Shown here: in pieces, positions 43,829-52,719 of the stretch
Layout: the number at the start of each line of letters is the position of its first letter
How positions within the stretch are numbered: position 1 is the stretch's first letter
Program-made: the position numbers and the translations under genes
Notes under the pieces: generated by a model
The model's database searches: none
Seen by the model: the letters and a program-made list of their open reading frames with translations, nothing else
What the model was told of the DNA's origin: nothing
NCBI RefSeq assembly: GCF_024345575.1
Contig: NZ_JAGQBJ010000005.1
Location: 62,001-126,000 of the forward strand
Direction of reading: 5' to 3'
Source of the DNA: Cyanobium sp. Morenito 9A2
Lineage (GTDB): Bacteria; Cyanobacteriota; Cyanobacteriia; PCC-6307; Cyanobiaceae
DNA: 64,000 bases

Positions 43829-44623
43829 TCAATCCCCCGCCGGCCCCAGCCCGGTGGCCGCTGCCCCGGTCCCTGGCCGGGGAGCCAGCTCGGCGAAAGC
43901 GACCCGCCAGGATTCGGGGCCGAGGATGCCATCCACCTCCAGACCGGCGGCGCGCTGGAAGGCCTGGAGCTCCTGGTAGGAGATCGGGCCGAATGCCCCG
44001 TCATCACCACGACCGGAAGGGCCCGAGGGACCCAGGTCCCAGCCCAGCAGGATCAGTCGCCGCTGCCAGGCGAGCACGTCCTGCCCCACGCTGAGCGGAC
44101 TGGTGAGGCTGCGGTAGATCCCCGGCCAGGCGGGGGCGCCGCTGGTTTCGCCCGGGGCGCTGAGGCCATCGAAACGGGGACGGCCGTAGCCGTAGACGTT
44201 CGCCATCGGATGGCGATCACGGCGCACCCTGGCGGGGAAGGGGCCGATGTTGCCGTTGATGCAGGTCACCTGACCGCCGGGGGCGACCGATTCGACGATC
44301 CCCACATGCCAGGCGTCGGAGTCGGCCGTGCCGGGATACCAATCGAAGAAGACCAGATCGCCGGACCGGGCACCTGCTGGGCCCTCGATCCACTGGCCCC
44401 TGTCCTTGAACCAGCGCACGGCGAAGGGGCAGTAGCTGAAGCCCTTGGCGGTGGTGATCGGCAAGGGCAGTCCCGCCTGGTGGAACACGTAGGAACTGAA
44501 CAGACCGCACCACTCCGCCTGGAGGCCATACCAGGTGCCGTACTTGGTGACGTTGTTGGCGTTGGTTTCACCGAATCCGATTTCACCGGCGGCAATGCGG
44601 AGCACGTCGGAGGCGGTGGCCAT
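43829..44623 (-). CDS. CHAP-domain amidase/peptidase with peptidoglycan-binding domain
   Basis: 264 residues from ATG 44623 (the frame extends 24 residues upstream without family similarity). The CHAP domain is at about 5-130: ETNANNVTKYGTWYG, catalytic Cys39 in AEWCGLFSSYVF, His in AWHVGIVES, and INGNIG. A C-terminal PG-binding-1-like domain is at about 190-250 (DDGAFGPISYQELQAFQRAA, VDGILGPESW). No clear signal peptide, so either exported differently or phage-like. Likely cleaves or remodels cell wall. It separates the EPS run from the PEP-CTERM-like genes. Confidence 0.85.
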   Translation of the reverse strand: MATASDVLRIAAGEIGFGETNANNVTKYGTWYGLQAEWCGLFSSYVFHQAGLPLPITTAKGFSYCPFAVRWFKDRGQWIEGPAGARSGDLVFFDWYPGTADSDAWHVGIVESVAPGGQVTCINGNIGPFPARVRRDRHPMANVYGYGRPRFDGLSAPGETSGAPAWPGIYRSLTSPLSVGQDVLAWQRRLILLGWDLGPSGPSGRGDDGAFGPISYQELQAFQRAAGLEVDGILGPESWRVAFAELAPRPGTGAAATGLGPAGD

Positions 44624-44761
44624 GGGGCTGGGGCGGAAGCAGGTTTTGAAGGCTTGAAATCTAATCAAACTGCCTTGAGTTGACCACGCCATCAAGCAAC
44701 GAAGGACCTGCAGAACGATCGGAGCAAGGACCCTTCGACAGCTGGGTCTGATCGCGTCTGG

Positions 44762-45433
44762 TCAGACTCCGAGCGCTGGGGGGCGTGAGGGGGCATAGCG
44801 GCGGCGCAGGGCAAGGCAGGGGGCCAGGGCCAGCAGAAGACCCGGGGCACAGACCGGTGACGGGGCCTTGAGTGGCCCACCGATGCTCCCGAAGTGGCGC
44901 TGGGTGCTAACGCATGAGATGTCCCCCGCCAGGCTCTTGGGCGTCAGGTTGGCGCCGCCTGTGCCGACGTCTTGGCCGATCGAACTGAACCCCGCTGTGT
45001 CGCTGGAGCCAATGGTGCTCTGATGTGGGCCACGGCATCGGGGCCAGGGGTGGTGCTCGGGAGGTCTGCCGTCAGTGCAATCCTGACGCCGCTGGGAGCA
45101 GCTCCAGTGGTTGGAGCGAAGAAGGTCAGATCGCCGTTGCCACCTGGGTTGTACGGAAGGAAACCGCAGGTGCAGGGGTTTCATCCGGGGTGTTGCTGAA
45201 GGTGAGGGAACCACCGGGGGTGCGGCGTCATCTCAGGGGAAACAACCTGAACAGGTGCCCGATTGGCGCTCGATGGCGTCATGGCATGACCTCCCTGCCA
45301 GGCTCACCCGGGACGTGAGGCAATCGGTGTAGGTCTGGTTCTGAATCGTTCAGGTGATGGCCTTGGACGCGCTTTCGCCAAGCTCCCCAAGGACAGCGAT
45401 TGCGCAGCCAGCCCCCGCAGTGGTCGTGAGAAC
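44762..45433 (-). pseudogene. Degenerate third copy of the PEP-CTERM-like secreted protein
   Basis: Pieces in different frames follow the order of the two intact relatives at 45675 and 47405. They are a signal-like TTTAGAGCAIAVLGELGESA and KAIT at the N-terminus, a TGA (45350-45352) where the relatives have Tyr, then IQNQTYTD, GTCSGCF, GGSLTFSNTPDE, and LTFFAPTTGAAPSGVRIALT. A final tail reads KAPSPVCAPGLLLALAPCLA then LRRRYA. One stop and several frameshifts make it non-coding. The tail anatomy (PxP, hydrophobic stretch, RRRY) is preserved. Confidence 0.6.
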
Positions 45434-45674
45434 GGTCCCTTCACCGCATGAATGCTTAACGGGTAGGCAAGGCAAGCGCGGCTTCCGGGCTGGTCTGGCA
45501 AGGGCACCTGGGGATAGGGGGGAGGACCGCTCCAGCACTGCCCTGGGGACCTGAGCTGGGGAGGTGGCCAGAGATGGGGCCTCCCGGGGACGCCCTGCTG
45601 GGGTCCTGGATTTCAGGCCACGGCCCCCTGGTGCCCCCCCCGGGCCTGGACAGCTCCCTGGGAGTGGGGCGGCC

Positions 45675-46343
45675 TCAGGCCGTTGGAACCAGTTCCGGGT
45701 CAGGCTGGGCCGCTGACAACCTGGTCTTCAGCTCCGCATAGCGACGGCGCGCCATCAGCACGGGCAGGAACACAGCAAGGCCAAACCAGGAGATGGGCGC
45801 CGGTGCCTTCGCAAGGGTCGTGGACGCTGTCCACGTACCCCTGACAACTCCTCCAGTGCCACAAACGCCTGCGCCGGTGTAGATGCCATTGTCGCAGTAT
45901 TCAATGCCCGTGATTGCTCTCGATTCTGTGGCTGTGCCTCCCGGAGCTGCCGCGGGAAGCGCGGAAGCGATCGTGAAGCGGATGACATCAGCGCCATTCG
46001 GTGTGTTGTTCAAGATCAAGTACTGGGTACCCCCTGATACTGCGGTGGCGATTGTTCCGCCCTGCAACCCCGTGGCCCAACGGGAGGTCTGATCAAGGCC
46101 CGTCGTGGGAACAGTCGTCAAGCTGATGTCGTAGGCCCCAAAACCAGCAGCGGTCCCGCCCCAGTTGAAGTAGCCGCTGATGGTTCCGGAGGTGCCGTTG
46201 GTGCCTGCCACTCCCGTAAAGCTGTAGGCACCGCCGAGAAAATAGGTGATCGCATTCGCTGGCTGATCAACGCCCACGGTCAGCGCAAGAGCACAGCAGG
46301 CTCCCAAGAGGCTGGGGAGCATCGCTTCTTTGGTGAGCCCCAC
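45675..46343 (-). CDS. Secreted protein with PEP-CTERM-like sorting tail (copy A)
   Basis: 222 residues from GTG 46343. There is a signal peptide at 1-31 (LLGACCALALTVGVDQPANA), then a beta-rich body beginning AITYFLGGAYSFTG with GTISGYFNWGG. The C-terminal signal is APAPISWFGLA (180-190), a hydrophobic stretch VFLPVLM and basic ARRRYAELK (198-206). This is the three-part anatomy of PEP-CTERM substrates (motif, membrane helix, Arg cluster), with SWFG after the PxP motif and a longer post-Arg tail than usual. A cyanoexosortase gene lies at 52.7 kb. The protein is probably processed and released or anchored at the surface; its function is unknown. Confidence 0.75.
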   Translation of the reverse strand: MGLTKEAMLPSLLGACCALALTVGVDQPANAITYFLGGAYSFTGVAGTNGTSGTISGYFNWGGTAAGFGAYDISLTTVPTTGLDQTSRWATGLQGGTIATAVSGGTQYLILNNTPNGADVIRFTIASALPAAAPGGTATESRAITGIEYCDNGIYTGAGVCGTGGVVRGTWTASTTLAKAPAPISWFGLAVFLPVLMARRRYAELKTRLSAAQPDPELVPTA

Positions 46344-47404
46344 GCGCCTGGTTGAAGAGCAAATTCCTAAAAGAGTTTACTTCAAGATGCATGAAGCCGA
46401 CAACCGGCCCCTGGGGCCTTCACCACTTGGCTGGAGCCGGAACCCGTTCGCAGGAGGGCGCCGCGGCAGGCTTTCTTGGGGGTTGACAGGCCCCCGGACG
46501 CCAGGGTGTGAAGGGCTGGGTCAGCGATGGTGCGCATGAGGAGCGGTCCGTCGCTGGTTCGGACCGTTCTGGCCGCTCGCCTTGGCCTCGCCAGCGGCTG
46601 GAAACGTTTGTTGCTGTCAGCGCAGGGAGCTACGTGTTGATCGCTGGCAGGTCTGCCCCAGCAGGTCCTGCCCCCGCCTCCATCGTGACGACGTGATTGG
46701 CTGTCCTCGACAGCGTCCCACGAGGTTCAATCGCAAGCCTTTTGGATGGACCACTGTTGCTGGATGGCCTGGTGCATTGGCGCAGTCGTCGTCAGTACTG
46801 TTGGCCCCATGGGTCAAACATAGATACATCTTGGCGCCGTGATTCACCACTTCTGCCCGGAGCAAGGACACAGCTGAAGTGCGGTCGGGTCAACCACTCC
46901 CATCGACGCAGCCTTCGCACTTGAACAAGCGCTGGCGCCCCGGCAACGACACCATCCATGGCCCAGCGACCGTGTCGGATCTCCCGTCAAATGCTCTGCA
47001 GCTGACGCTCATCGTGTTGACGTTCGAGACAATGGTCTCTGCAGATCCGTAGGCGCCGATCCCACCTCCGGCGGGGCAGCCGCCTCCAGGGAACGCGCCA
47101 GGAGCGGATCCGGGCGATTCCATGACTCAAGCCCTTGAATCGCACGCTTTCTCATCAGCGGCGGCCACTCCCACGTTCGGAAGGGCCCCCTGGGCGAGTT
47201 CAGGGGTGTCACAGGGGCCTTGGTTGCGTACCCCCAGGGCCTTGGCGGCGATCAGGGTGCTGCCACCGAAGCAGTCGCTGAGCGGCGCATCGGGGCCTAG
47301 GGGGGGGGCAGGTCCGTTCCACGGGAGTCCCCACGGCGGCAGGAGGGCGATCGGGCCATCCGTCGACCGCAGCCCACCCGACCAGGAGAGCCCTCCGACA
47401 AGTT
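46344..47404. other. Gene-poor stretch of about 1.06 kb between the two CTERM-like genes
   Basis: No convincing gene. Minus-strand frames contain short protein-like pieces (ETIVSNVNTMSVSCRAFDG near 47000, and GPDAPLSDCFGGSTLIAAKA near 47260) that could be parts of another decayed secreted protein, but they match nothing I can name and sit in different frames. A run of nine G lies near 47300. Confidence 0.35.
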
Positions 47405-48100
47405 CTATCGGGCTGGAGGAGCGGTAGCCGTCAACCCAGGCCGGGGCCGGGGATCCGCCGGATTGGGTAGGAGCGCAACGTAGCGGCGGCGCAGAAAGAG
47501 CATGGGAAGGAGTGCGCCAACGCCTAGCCATGACAGTGGGGCCGGGGCGGCGACGGTGGCCGAGACACCCTGCAAAGCGGTGGCCGAGGCGTTCGGGCAA
47601 TTCAGATTGTTGGACACCTGATTGCTGTTGATGTTGTTGTTGTTGTCTCTGAAATTGGTGCAGAACACACTGTTGGCCGCCGTCGCGCTGATCGGCGTTG
47701 AGCTGGTGTTGGTTGGAGTGGTCGCCAGGGGGCTGGCAAGGGCCAGCCTGAACCCGGGCTCGTTGCCGCCGCCCGCTTCATTCCAAAAGTAGAGCGCGAT
47801 CGGACTGGTTGAGTTCGCTGGCGCATTGCCGCTTGTGGGGTCGTAACCGACGTTGGTGAAGGTGACCGGCGAGGTCAGGCCCAGGGGGTTGGCACCTGTC
47901 ACCCGGAGCGATCCGCCGGACAGGGCCGTTCCATCCCAGTTGAACCAGCCGCTGAAGGTTCCCGCATTGCCGGCTCCGGCATAGCTGTAGGTACCGTTCG
48001 TGATCCAGTAGGTCACGGCCTGCGCCGGCTGCCAGGCTCCCCAGGCAAGACCGGCGGCACAACCGGCGCCGAGCAGGCCCGGCAGCAGAGCTCTGGTCAA
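47405..48100 (-). CDS. Secreted protein with PEP-CTERM-like sorting tail (copy B)
   Basis: 231 residues from TTG 48100, chosen because GGAGG lies five bases upstream and the result (MTRALLPGLLGAGCAAGLAW) aligns with copy A's signal peptide. The body shares AVTYWITNGTYSYAG and GTFSGWFNWDGTALSGGS with copy A. There is an Asn-rich insert (RDNNNNINSNQVSNNLN) at about 151-167. The tail is APAPLSWLGVGALLP with FLRRRYVALLPN (about 185-213). Likely exported by Sec and processed by the exosortase encoded 4.6 kb away. Function unknown. Confidence 0.75.
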   Translation of the reverse strand: MTRALLPGLLGAGCAAGLAWGAWQPAQAVTYWITNGTYSYAGAGNAGTFSGWFNWDGTALSGGSLRVTGANPLGLTSPVTFTNVGYDPTSGNAPANSTSPIALYFWNEAGGGNEPGFRLALASPLATTPTNTSSTPISATAANSVFCTNFRDNNNNINSNQVSNNLNCPNASATALQGVSATVAAPAPLSWLGVGALLPMLFLRRRYVALLPNPADPRPRPGLTATAPPAR

Positions 48101-48664
48101 ACGCCCTCCATGGATGAAATCCAAGCCAAGGCCCAATCTTGGCCATGTTGCAGGCGCTGTCTGCTGAAGACGTCCCGGCTCGTTCTGAGAAAATCCTGAG
48201 AACGCCTTCCCGCCTGAGTGGGCACCCGCTCGGCCTGACGACGACGGGCCCCTGCCGCCATCGTGCTGGGGTGGGGGACCGGCGCCCTGGAGGCTGAGCC
48301 TCAACCGCAGCGTCTGGCGGCCTTGGAGAAGCGCCTGGCCGCGCTGGCCGGCGCGACGGAGGCATCGCCCGAGGATCAGCTGCACCAGCCACCCCCCACC
48401 GAAGCCTGGAACGATGGCTGCCAGAACGGCGCTGGGGTCGATGGCTTTTCTGCTCTGGAGCTGATCGTCGCAACGGATCGGGGAGCCTCTGCGCCGGGCA
48501 GCGGTGGGACTGGCCGCTGGTCTGGATGGTCGCTGCGGCGCTCGCCCAAGGCACCGTGCCCGTGCACAGGGAGCCGGCATTCAAGGCGATTCAGCACCTC
48601 CAGCAGGACTGGGTGGGCTGATCGGACTGGACCAAGTTGAGTCCACCTGACAGTGGGTAACTGG
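48101..48664. other. Intergenic stretch without a supported gene
   Basis: A plus-strand frame at 48263-48640 gives a helical-looking peptide (QRLAALEKRLAALAGATEAS) and then loses protein character; I do not accept it as a gene. The stretch separates copy B (minus strand) from a decayed Phd/PIN locus (plus strand) and may include its promoter. Confidence 0.35.
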
Positions 48665-48930
48665 ATGCGGGTGGTCCATGTGCACGAAGCCAAGACCCAG
48701 TTCTCACGCCTGCTCGACGCCGCCCACGCCGGCGAGACGATCGTGCTCGCCAAGGCGGGCCGGCCCTGGGCCCGGCTCATGCCCCTGGAGGGGCAGGCCG
48801 GCTGGCGCAGGAGTGGAGCCTTGCGGGAGCAGATGCCCCTGCCGCCACCGGAGGTGTTGCTTGAACCCCTGCCGGAGCAGGAGCTGGAGCTGGAGTCCTT
48901 TGAGGGGGGGGGCTGGTTCCCGGTTCATGA
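48665..48930 (+). pseudogene. Phd/YefM-type antitoxin with a poly-G frameshift
   Basis: MRVVHVHEAKTQFSRLLDAA, then GETIVLAKAGRPWARLMPLE, is a textbook Phd/YefM N-terminus. The C-terminal part VLLEPLPEQELELESFEGGG then crosses a nine-G run (48904-48912). In the frame read, no stop occurs until far downstream; a one-base change in the run would place a stop at the TGA overlapping the toxin ATG (48928-48930), the normal arrangement. Either real decay or a homopolymer error. Confidence 0.7.
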
Positions 48931-49322
48931 GCCTGCCGCGACTGCTGCTCGATACGCACGTGCTGTTCTGGTGGCTGTCGGAGCCGGAGCGCCTCAGCCC
49001 GGCGGTGGCGGCAGCCCTGGCCGACCCAGCCTCCGAGGTACTCGTGAGCGCCGCCAGTGCCTGGGAGATTGCCACCAAGTACCGCATCGGCAGGCTTCCC
49101 TCTGCCGCCGTGCTCCTGGAGGATTGGGGGCCCCTGCTCGATGGTCAGGGGTTTCGACACCTGGCCATCCATCCGTGCATGCGATCCGAGCCGGTGGCTA
49201 CGCCCTGGCCCATCGCGACCCCTTTGACCGTCTGCTGGCGGCCCAGGCCGAGCTGGAGCAATTTGACGCTGGTCAGAGTGGATCCGGCACTGGCTGGGTT
49301 CCCGTGCCGGATCCAGTGCTGA
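48927..49322 (+). pseudogene. PIN-domain toxin with two compensating frameshifts
   Basis: The 131-residue frame starts PRLLLDTHVLFWWLSEPERL with DTH-type first Asp, then VLVSAASAWEIATKYRIGRL (conserved Glu in WEI). At about 49173 it leaves frame and regains it at about 49262, ending LTLVRVDPALAGF. The skipped stretch in the neighbouring frame reads HAIRAGGYALAHRDPFDRLL, containing the conserved H-R-D-P-F-D-R with the catalytic Asp. So a missing base and an extra T cancel out, but about 28 residues including the active-site Asp are garbled. Toxin probably inactive. Confidence 0.7.
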
Positions 49323-49328
49323 TCAGCC

Positions 49329-51776
49329 TCAGCCGTCGAGCCAGCGACCGAGACGTTTCTTCCAGTCCGCCCACAGGTGAGGGGCACGTCGGGCGCGCTG
49401 GGGGGGATCGTCGTCGCCATCGGGAGCGGCCTTGTCGTAGTAGCTGTAGGCCGATCCGGCATCGAAGCCGCCATAGCCGCTGTAACTGCGCACGTCGTTG
49501 TAGCCGTAGCCATAGCCGTAGGCGTAGGCGCCGGATTTCTCGCCCTTGGGTCGGCGGGCGTTGGTGACGATCCCCAGCAGCGGCACACCGGCATCGTTGA
49601 TCCGATCCACGGCTTCGGCGGGCAGGGAGCGATCGACGCGGTTGAGGGTGACCAGAAGCACGATGCCCTCCAGGTGCTGGGCCACCAGGGCCGCATCCGC
49701 CAGGCCCAGGGCCGGCGGGGTGTCATAAAGCACCAGATCGAAGACGCCGCTGGTGCCGATGTCATGCACCAACGCACCCATGCGCTCGGAACCCAGCAGC
49801 CGCGGCGGATCGGGGGGCCGGCGGCCGGCGGTGATCACGCTCCACCCCGGGTAATCGGGCACCTCCTGGACCACATCCCGCCAGTCCAGCCCCTCCTCGG
49901 TGAGCAGGTTCGTGAGGCCACGGAGGTTGTCGAGGCCGAGGCGATGGTGGATCTGCGGCTTGCGCAGGTCGGCGTCCACCAGCAGCACCCTCTGGCCCAG
50001 CTCCGAGAGCGTTTTCGCCAGGAGTACGTTCAACAGGCTCTTGCCCTCGGCGGGCACCGAACTGGTGAGCGCCACCGACACCAGGGGCCTGTCCGTGTGG
50101 AGGAAGCGCAGGGAGGTGTAGAGGTTGCGCAGGGCCTCCTGGTAGAAGAAGCGCTGGTAGCCCCCCTGGCCATCGGTCTGCTGGTCGAGCTCCTGGAGCA
50201 GGAAGCGCTTCTCCCGCCGCACACCATCGAAGAAGGCCACGTAGGGCACGTGGCCCAGCAGGGGGACGCCCAGGTCTTCGCGCACCTCCTGGGGACTGTG
50301 GAACACATGGTCGAGCCGGTCGCGCAGCAGCGCCACACCCGCCCCCGCCACCAGCCCGAAGAGGATCCCCTGGAACACCCCCTTGCCCAGGGAGGGCTCC
50401 ACGGGGGTGAGCGCCACGCTGGTGGGGGAGATCACCTTCCAGGGGGTGCTGCGCTGGGCGATCTCCAGCTGGAACTGCTCGCGGGTGCGGAGGTAGTTGG
50501 CCAGGTTGCCGTCGGCGATCTCCAGCTTCTGCTTGAGCGCGTCGAACTCCCGCAGCAGTGCCGGCTGCAGCTTGAACTGAGCATCCAGCTTGGCGATCTG
50601 GGCGCGGGTGATCGCCGTGGCGTTGGCGTTCTGCCGCAGGGCGGCAGTCACGGCGTCGAGCTCCTTGCGGAGCAGTTGCGGGCGCAGCTGGTCACGGGCC
50701 GCCAGCAGGCTGAGCAGCACGGGGGCGCCGGGGCGGTAGCGGGAGCGAGCCTCGGCGATCTCCACCTCGATCCGTTGCAGCTCATCCAACAGCGCCTGGT
50801 TGGGCAGGTTGGCGGCCAGGTTGTTGCCGCTGCCGCCGGCCTCGACTGTCGAGCCACCGCCACTGTCACCAGGGTTGGTGGAGCCGATGCTGAAACGGCG
50901 CGCCGAGAGCTTGCCGCTGGCCACCTCGGTGCGCACCTGCTCCAGCCGTCTGCGCTCACCCCCCTGGGCCAGCAACTGGCCCTGCAGGCGCTCCAGCTGT
51001 TGGCGCAGGGCCAGGGCCTCCTCCGTGGGCTGCACCAGGTTGTTGGCCTTGCGGAACTGCTCCAGCTCCAGTTGCAGGGCATCGCTCTTGGCCTGCAGCA
51101 GGGGCGCCTGGCGATCGAGAAAGCGCAGGCCATCGTTGAGGCGCTCCTGGCGCTGGCTGGTCGCCCAGCCCAGGTAGCTCTTCTCGGCGAGCGTCAGGGC
51201 CTGCTGCACCACCTGCTGGTCGGAGCCCTTTCCGCTCACATTCAGCACCCCAGGCGCCACAAGACCGTTGCGTTGCACCGCGTCCACCGGCACCAGCGAC
51301 ACGTTGATGCGGGGGAGGGCCCTGGGTTTCACCCCCGAGCGGGCCAGCTCCAGGTACACCGGCTCCAGCACCGCCGCGCTCTCCAGCACCTTGATCAGGG
51401 TGGGGACATCAATGTTGAAGGTGTTGCGGGCCAGCGATTCGATCGCGCCGCCGCCGTCGCTGCCGGCGGCGGCGCCACCGCCGCTGGAACTGGGCCGGTC
51501 GTTCACCGGATCGGAGATCAGCAGGGTGAACCCCCCCTGGTACACCGGATCGAAGTAGAGCTTGTACAGGGTCTGCGACACCTGGAACAGAGCCACGACC
51601 ACCACGGTGATCAGGAACGGCCGCCGCCGCCGCCGGATCACCCGGACCAGGGTGGTGAGGTTGAAGCCCTCGCGGCGGCCGTCACCGGAGCCCCGCGGCA
51701 CCCGCCCTGCCTGGTCCTCCGAGCGGACGCCGCCGCTGCCACCGATCACCTGTTCCGGTGGGCTGAGGCGGGTCAT
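49329..51776 (-). CDS. wzc: Wzc-type polysaccharide co-polymerase / tyrosine autokinase
   Basis: 815 residues from ATG 51776. A cytosolic N-terminus is followed by a membrane helix (PFLITVVVVALFQVSQTLYKLY), a Wzz-like periplasmic domain with long coiled coil (about 250-480), a second membrane segment (GVFQGILFGLVAGAGVALL), and a BY-kinase domain with Walker A SSVPAEGKSLLNVLLA, Walker A' VLLVDADLRKP and Walker B FDLVLYDTPPALGLADA. The C-terminal tail has ten Tyr within about 34 residues (GYGYGYND...YSYYDK), the autophosphorylation cluster. It controls chain length/export with Wza (7130). Convergent with the toxin relic, six bases away. Confidence 0.93.
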   Translation of the reverse strand: MTRLSPPEQVIGGSGGVRSEDQAGRVPRGSGDGRREGFNLTTLVRVIRRRRRPFLITVVVVALFQVSQTLYKLYFDPVYQGGFTLLISDPVNDRPSSSGGGAAAGSDGGGAIESLARNTFNIDVPTLIKVLESAAVLEPVYLELARSGVKPRALPRINVSLVPVDAVQRNGLVAPGVLNVSGKGSDQQVVQQALTLAEKSYLGWATSQRQERLNDGLRFLDRQAPLLQAKSDALQLELEQFRKANNLVQPTEEALALRQQLERLQGQLLAQGGERRRLEQVRTEVASGKLSARRFSIGSTNPGDSGGGSTVEAGGSGNNLAANLPNQALLDELQRIEVEIAEARSRYRPGAPVLLSLLAARDQLRPQLLRKELDAVTAALRQNANATAITRAQIAKLDAQFKLQPALLREFDALKQKLEIADGNLANYLRTREQFQLEIAQRSTPWKVISPTSVALTPVEPSLGKGVFQGILFGLVAGAGVALLRDRLDHVFHSPQEVREDLGVPLLGHVPYVAFFDGVRREKRFLLQELDQQTDGQGGYQRFFYQEALRNLYTSLRFLHTDRPLVSVALTSSVPAEGKSLLNVLLAKTLSELGQRVLLVDADLRKPQIHHRLGLDNLRGLTNLLTEEGLDWRDVVQEVPDYPGWSVITAGRRPPDPPRLLGSERMGALVHDIGTSGVFDLVLYDTPPALGLADAALVAQHLEGIVLLVTLNRVDRSLPAEAVDRINDAGVPLLGIVTNARRPKGEKSGAYAYGYGYGYNDVRSYSGYGGFDAGSAYSYYDKAAPDGDDDPPQRARRAPHLWADWKKRLGRWLDG

Positions 51777-51918
51777 GGTGCTCGCGAGCTGTGCGGATCG
51801 TACGAGGGGGTTGCAAGGGCCGTAGCGGACCTGGGACGGGCACGGGTACCCAGGGGCCAGGGAGGTTCCCCGGGGCAGAACACCTTGCCAACCTGTGGGT
51901 GGGCCATAGGCTCCGCCC

Positions 51919-52719
51919 ATGACCGATCCGACCACGGACCAGGCCTTCAGCACCGGTCGCGCCCGCAGCTTTGCCCGCCTCACGGCCTACACCCTGCTGG
52001 GTTTGTTCGCCGTCAGTGTGATCCCGGCGTTGCTGCCCTTCGCCTTCAATCAGCCCGAGCGCCTGTTCGGCAGCCTGCGCGAGCTGCTGGAACGCTCCAC
52101 GCTGCCGCTGGTGGCCTTGATCCTGCTGTTCGCCGGCTTCGGCGGCGGCGCCCTGCCCGCCGCCTGGGAGGTGTGGCTGGCCACCGTGCTGGGGCCGCTG
52201 CTGAGGCTGGTGGCACTGCTCTACCTGCTCACGGCCGTCTCGATCGTGGCTGTCGCCGGTGAGATCCAGAGCCAGGGGCTGGCCCAACTCAAGGGTCAGC
52301 TGCAAAGCACCCTCTCGGGCCTCGGGGCCTTCCGCCAGCAGCTGCGGGTCGCCCCCGATGCTCCCTCGCTGCGGCGACTGCTCGACCAGCAGCCCGTCCT
52401 GCGACCCAGCCTGAGCAACCCCAGTTCCCCCCTGGCCAGCCCGTCGGCCAGCCTGAAGGACCAGCGGGCCGCCGCGACCCAGTTGCTCGATCGGGTCGAG
52501 GCGAACCTGCGCTCCGAGGATCTGCGCCGCCGCAGTGACGCCGCCGGCAACCTGCTCAAGGAAAACCTGCGCCTGGCGGCCACCGCCACCGTCTACGCCG
52601 GGTTCTACCTGCTGGCAAGCCTGTTCTGGCCGGCGCGGCTGGGCCCCTGGGTCGAGCGCGGCCGCCGTTTGCGGGCCGAGCGTTCCCGGGCCGAAGCCGA
52701 GACCCATGAAGCCGGCTGA
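51919..52719 (+). CDS. HpsJ-like membrane protein, exosortase-linked
   Basis: 266 residues. Two to three N-terminal membrane segments (AYTLLGLFAVSVIPALLPFA, LVALILLFAGFGGGALP, LLRLVALLYLLTAVSIVAVA) are followed by a helical soluble part (GLAQLKGQLQSTLSGLGAF) and a last membrane segment (AATATVYAGFYLLASLFWPA). This organisation and its position just before a cyanoexosortase match the HpsJ family seen in cyanobacterial polysaccharide/exosortase loci. Divergent from wzc with 142 bases between. Overlaps the exosortase start by 14 bases. Confidence 0.6.
   Translation: MTDPTTDQAFSTGRARSFARLTAYTLLGLFAVSVIPALLPFAFNQPERLFGSLRELLERSTLPLVALILLFAGFGGGALPAAWEVWLATVLGPLLRLVALLYLLTAVSIVAVAGEIQSQGLAQLKGQLQSTLSGLGAFRQQLRVAPDAPSLRRLLDQQPVLRPSLSNPSSPLASPSASLKDQRAAATQLLDRVEANLRSEDLRRRSDAAGNLLKENLRLAATATVYAGFYLLASLFWPARLGPWVERGRRLRAERSRAEAETHEAG

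Noticed and set aside
45665-45685. Palindrome CGGCCTCAGGCCG at the end of copy A, considered as a terminator
   Set aside because: The loop would be a single base and no T-run follows; it also overlaps the coding end.
48263-48640. A 125-residue plus-strand ORF with a short helical start
   Set aside because: Only the first 30 residues look protein-like; no family, no ribosome binding site, and the rest is low complexity.
48931-49567. Continuation of the antitoxin frame through the toxin
   Set aside because: Arises from the poly-G frameshift; it contains the toxin's HRDPFDR block only because the toxin itself is frameshifted there, and its end is antisense to wzc.
49377-52262. A 961-residue plus-strand open frame opposite wzc
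   Set aside because: Repetitive His/Gln/Gly/Val-rich translation with no domain; mirror of the wzc coding strand.
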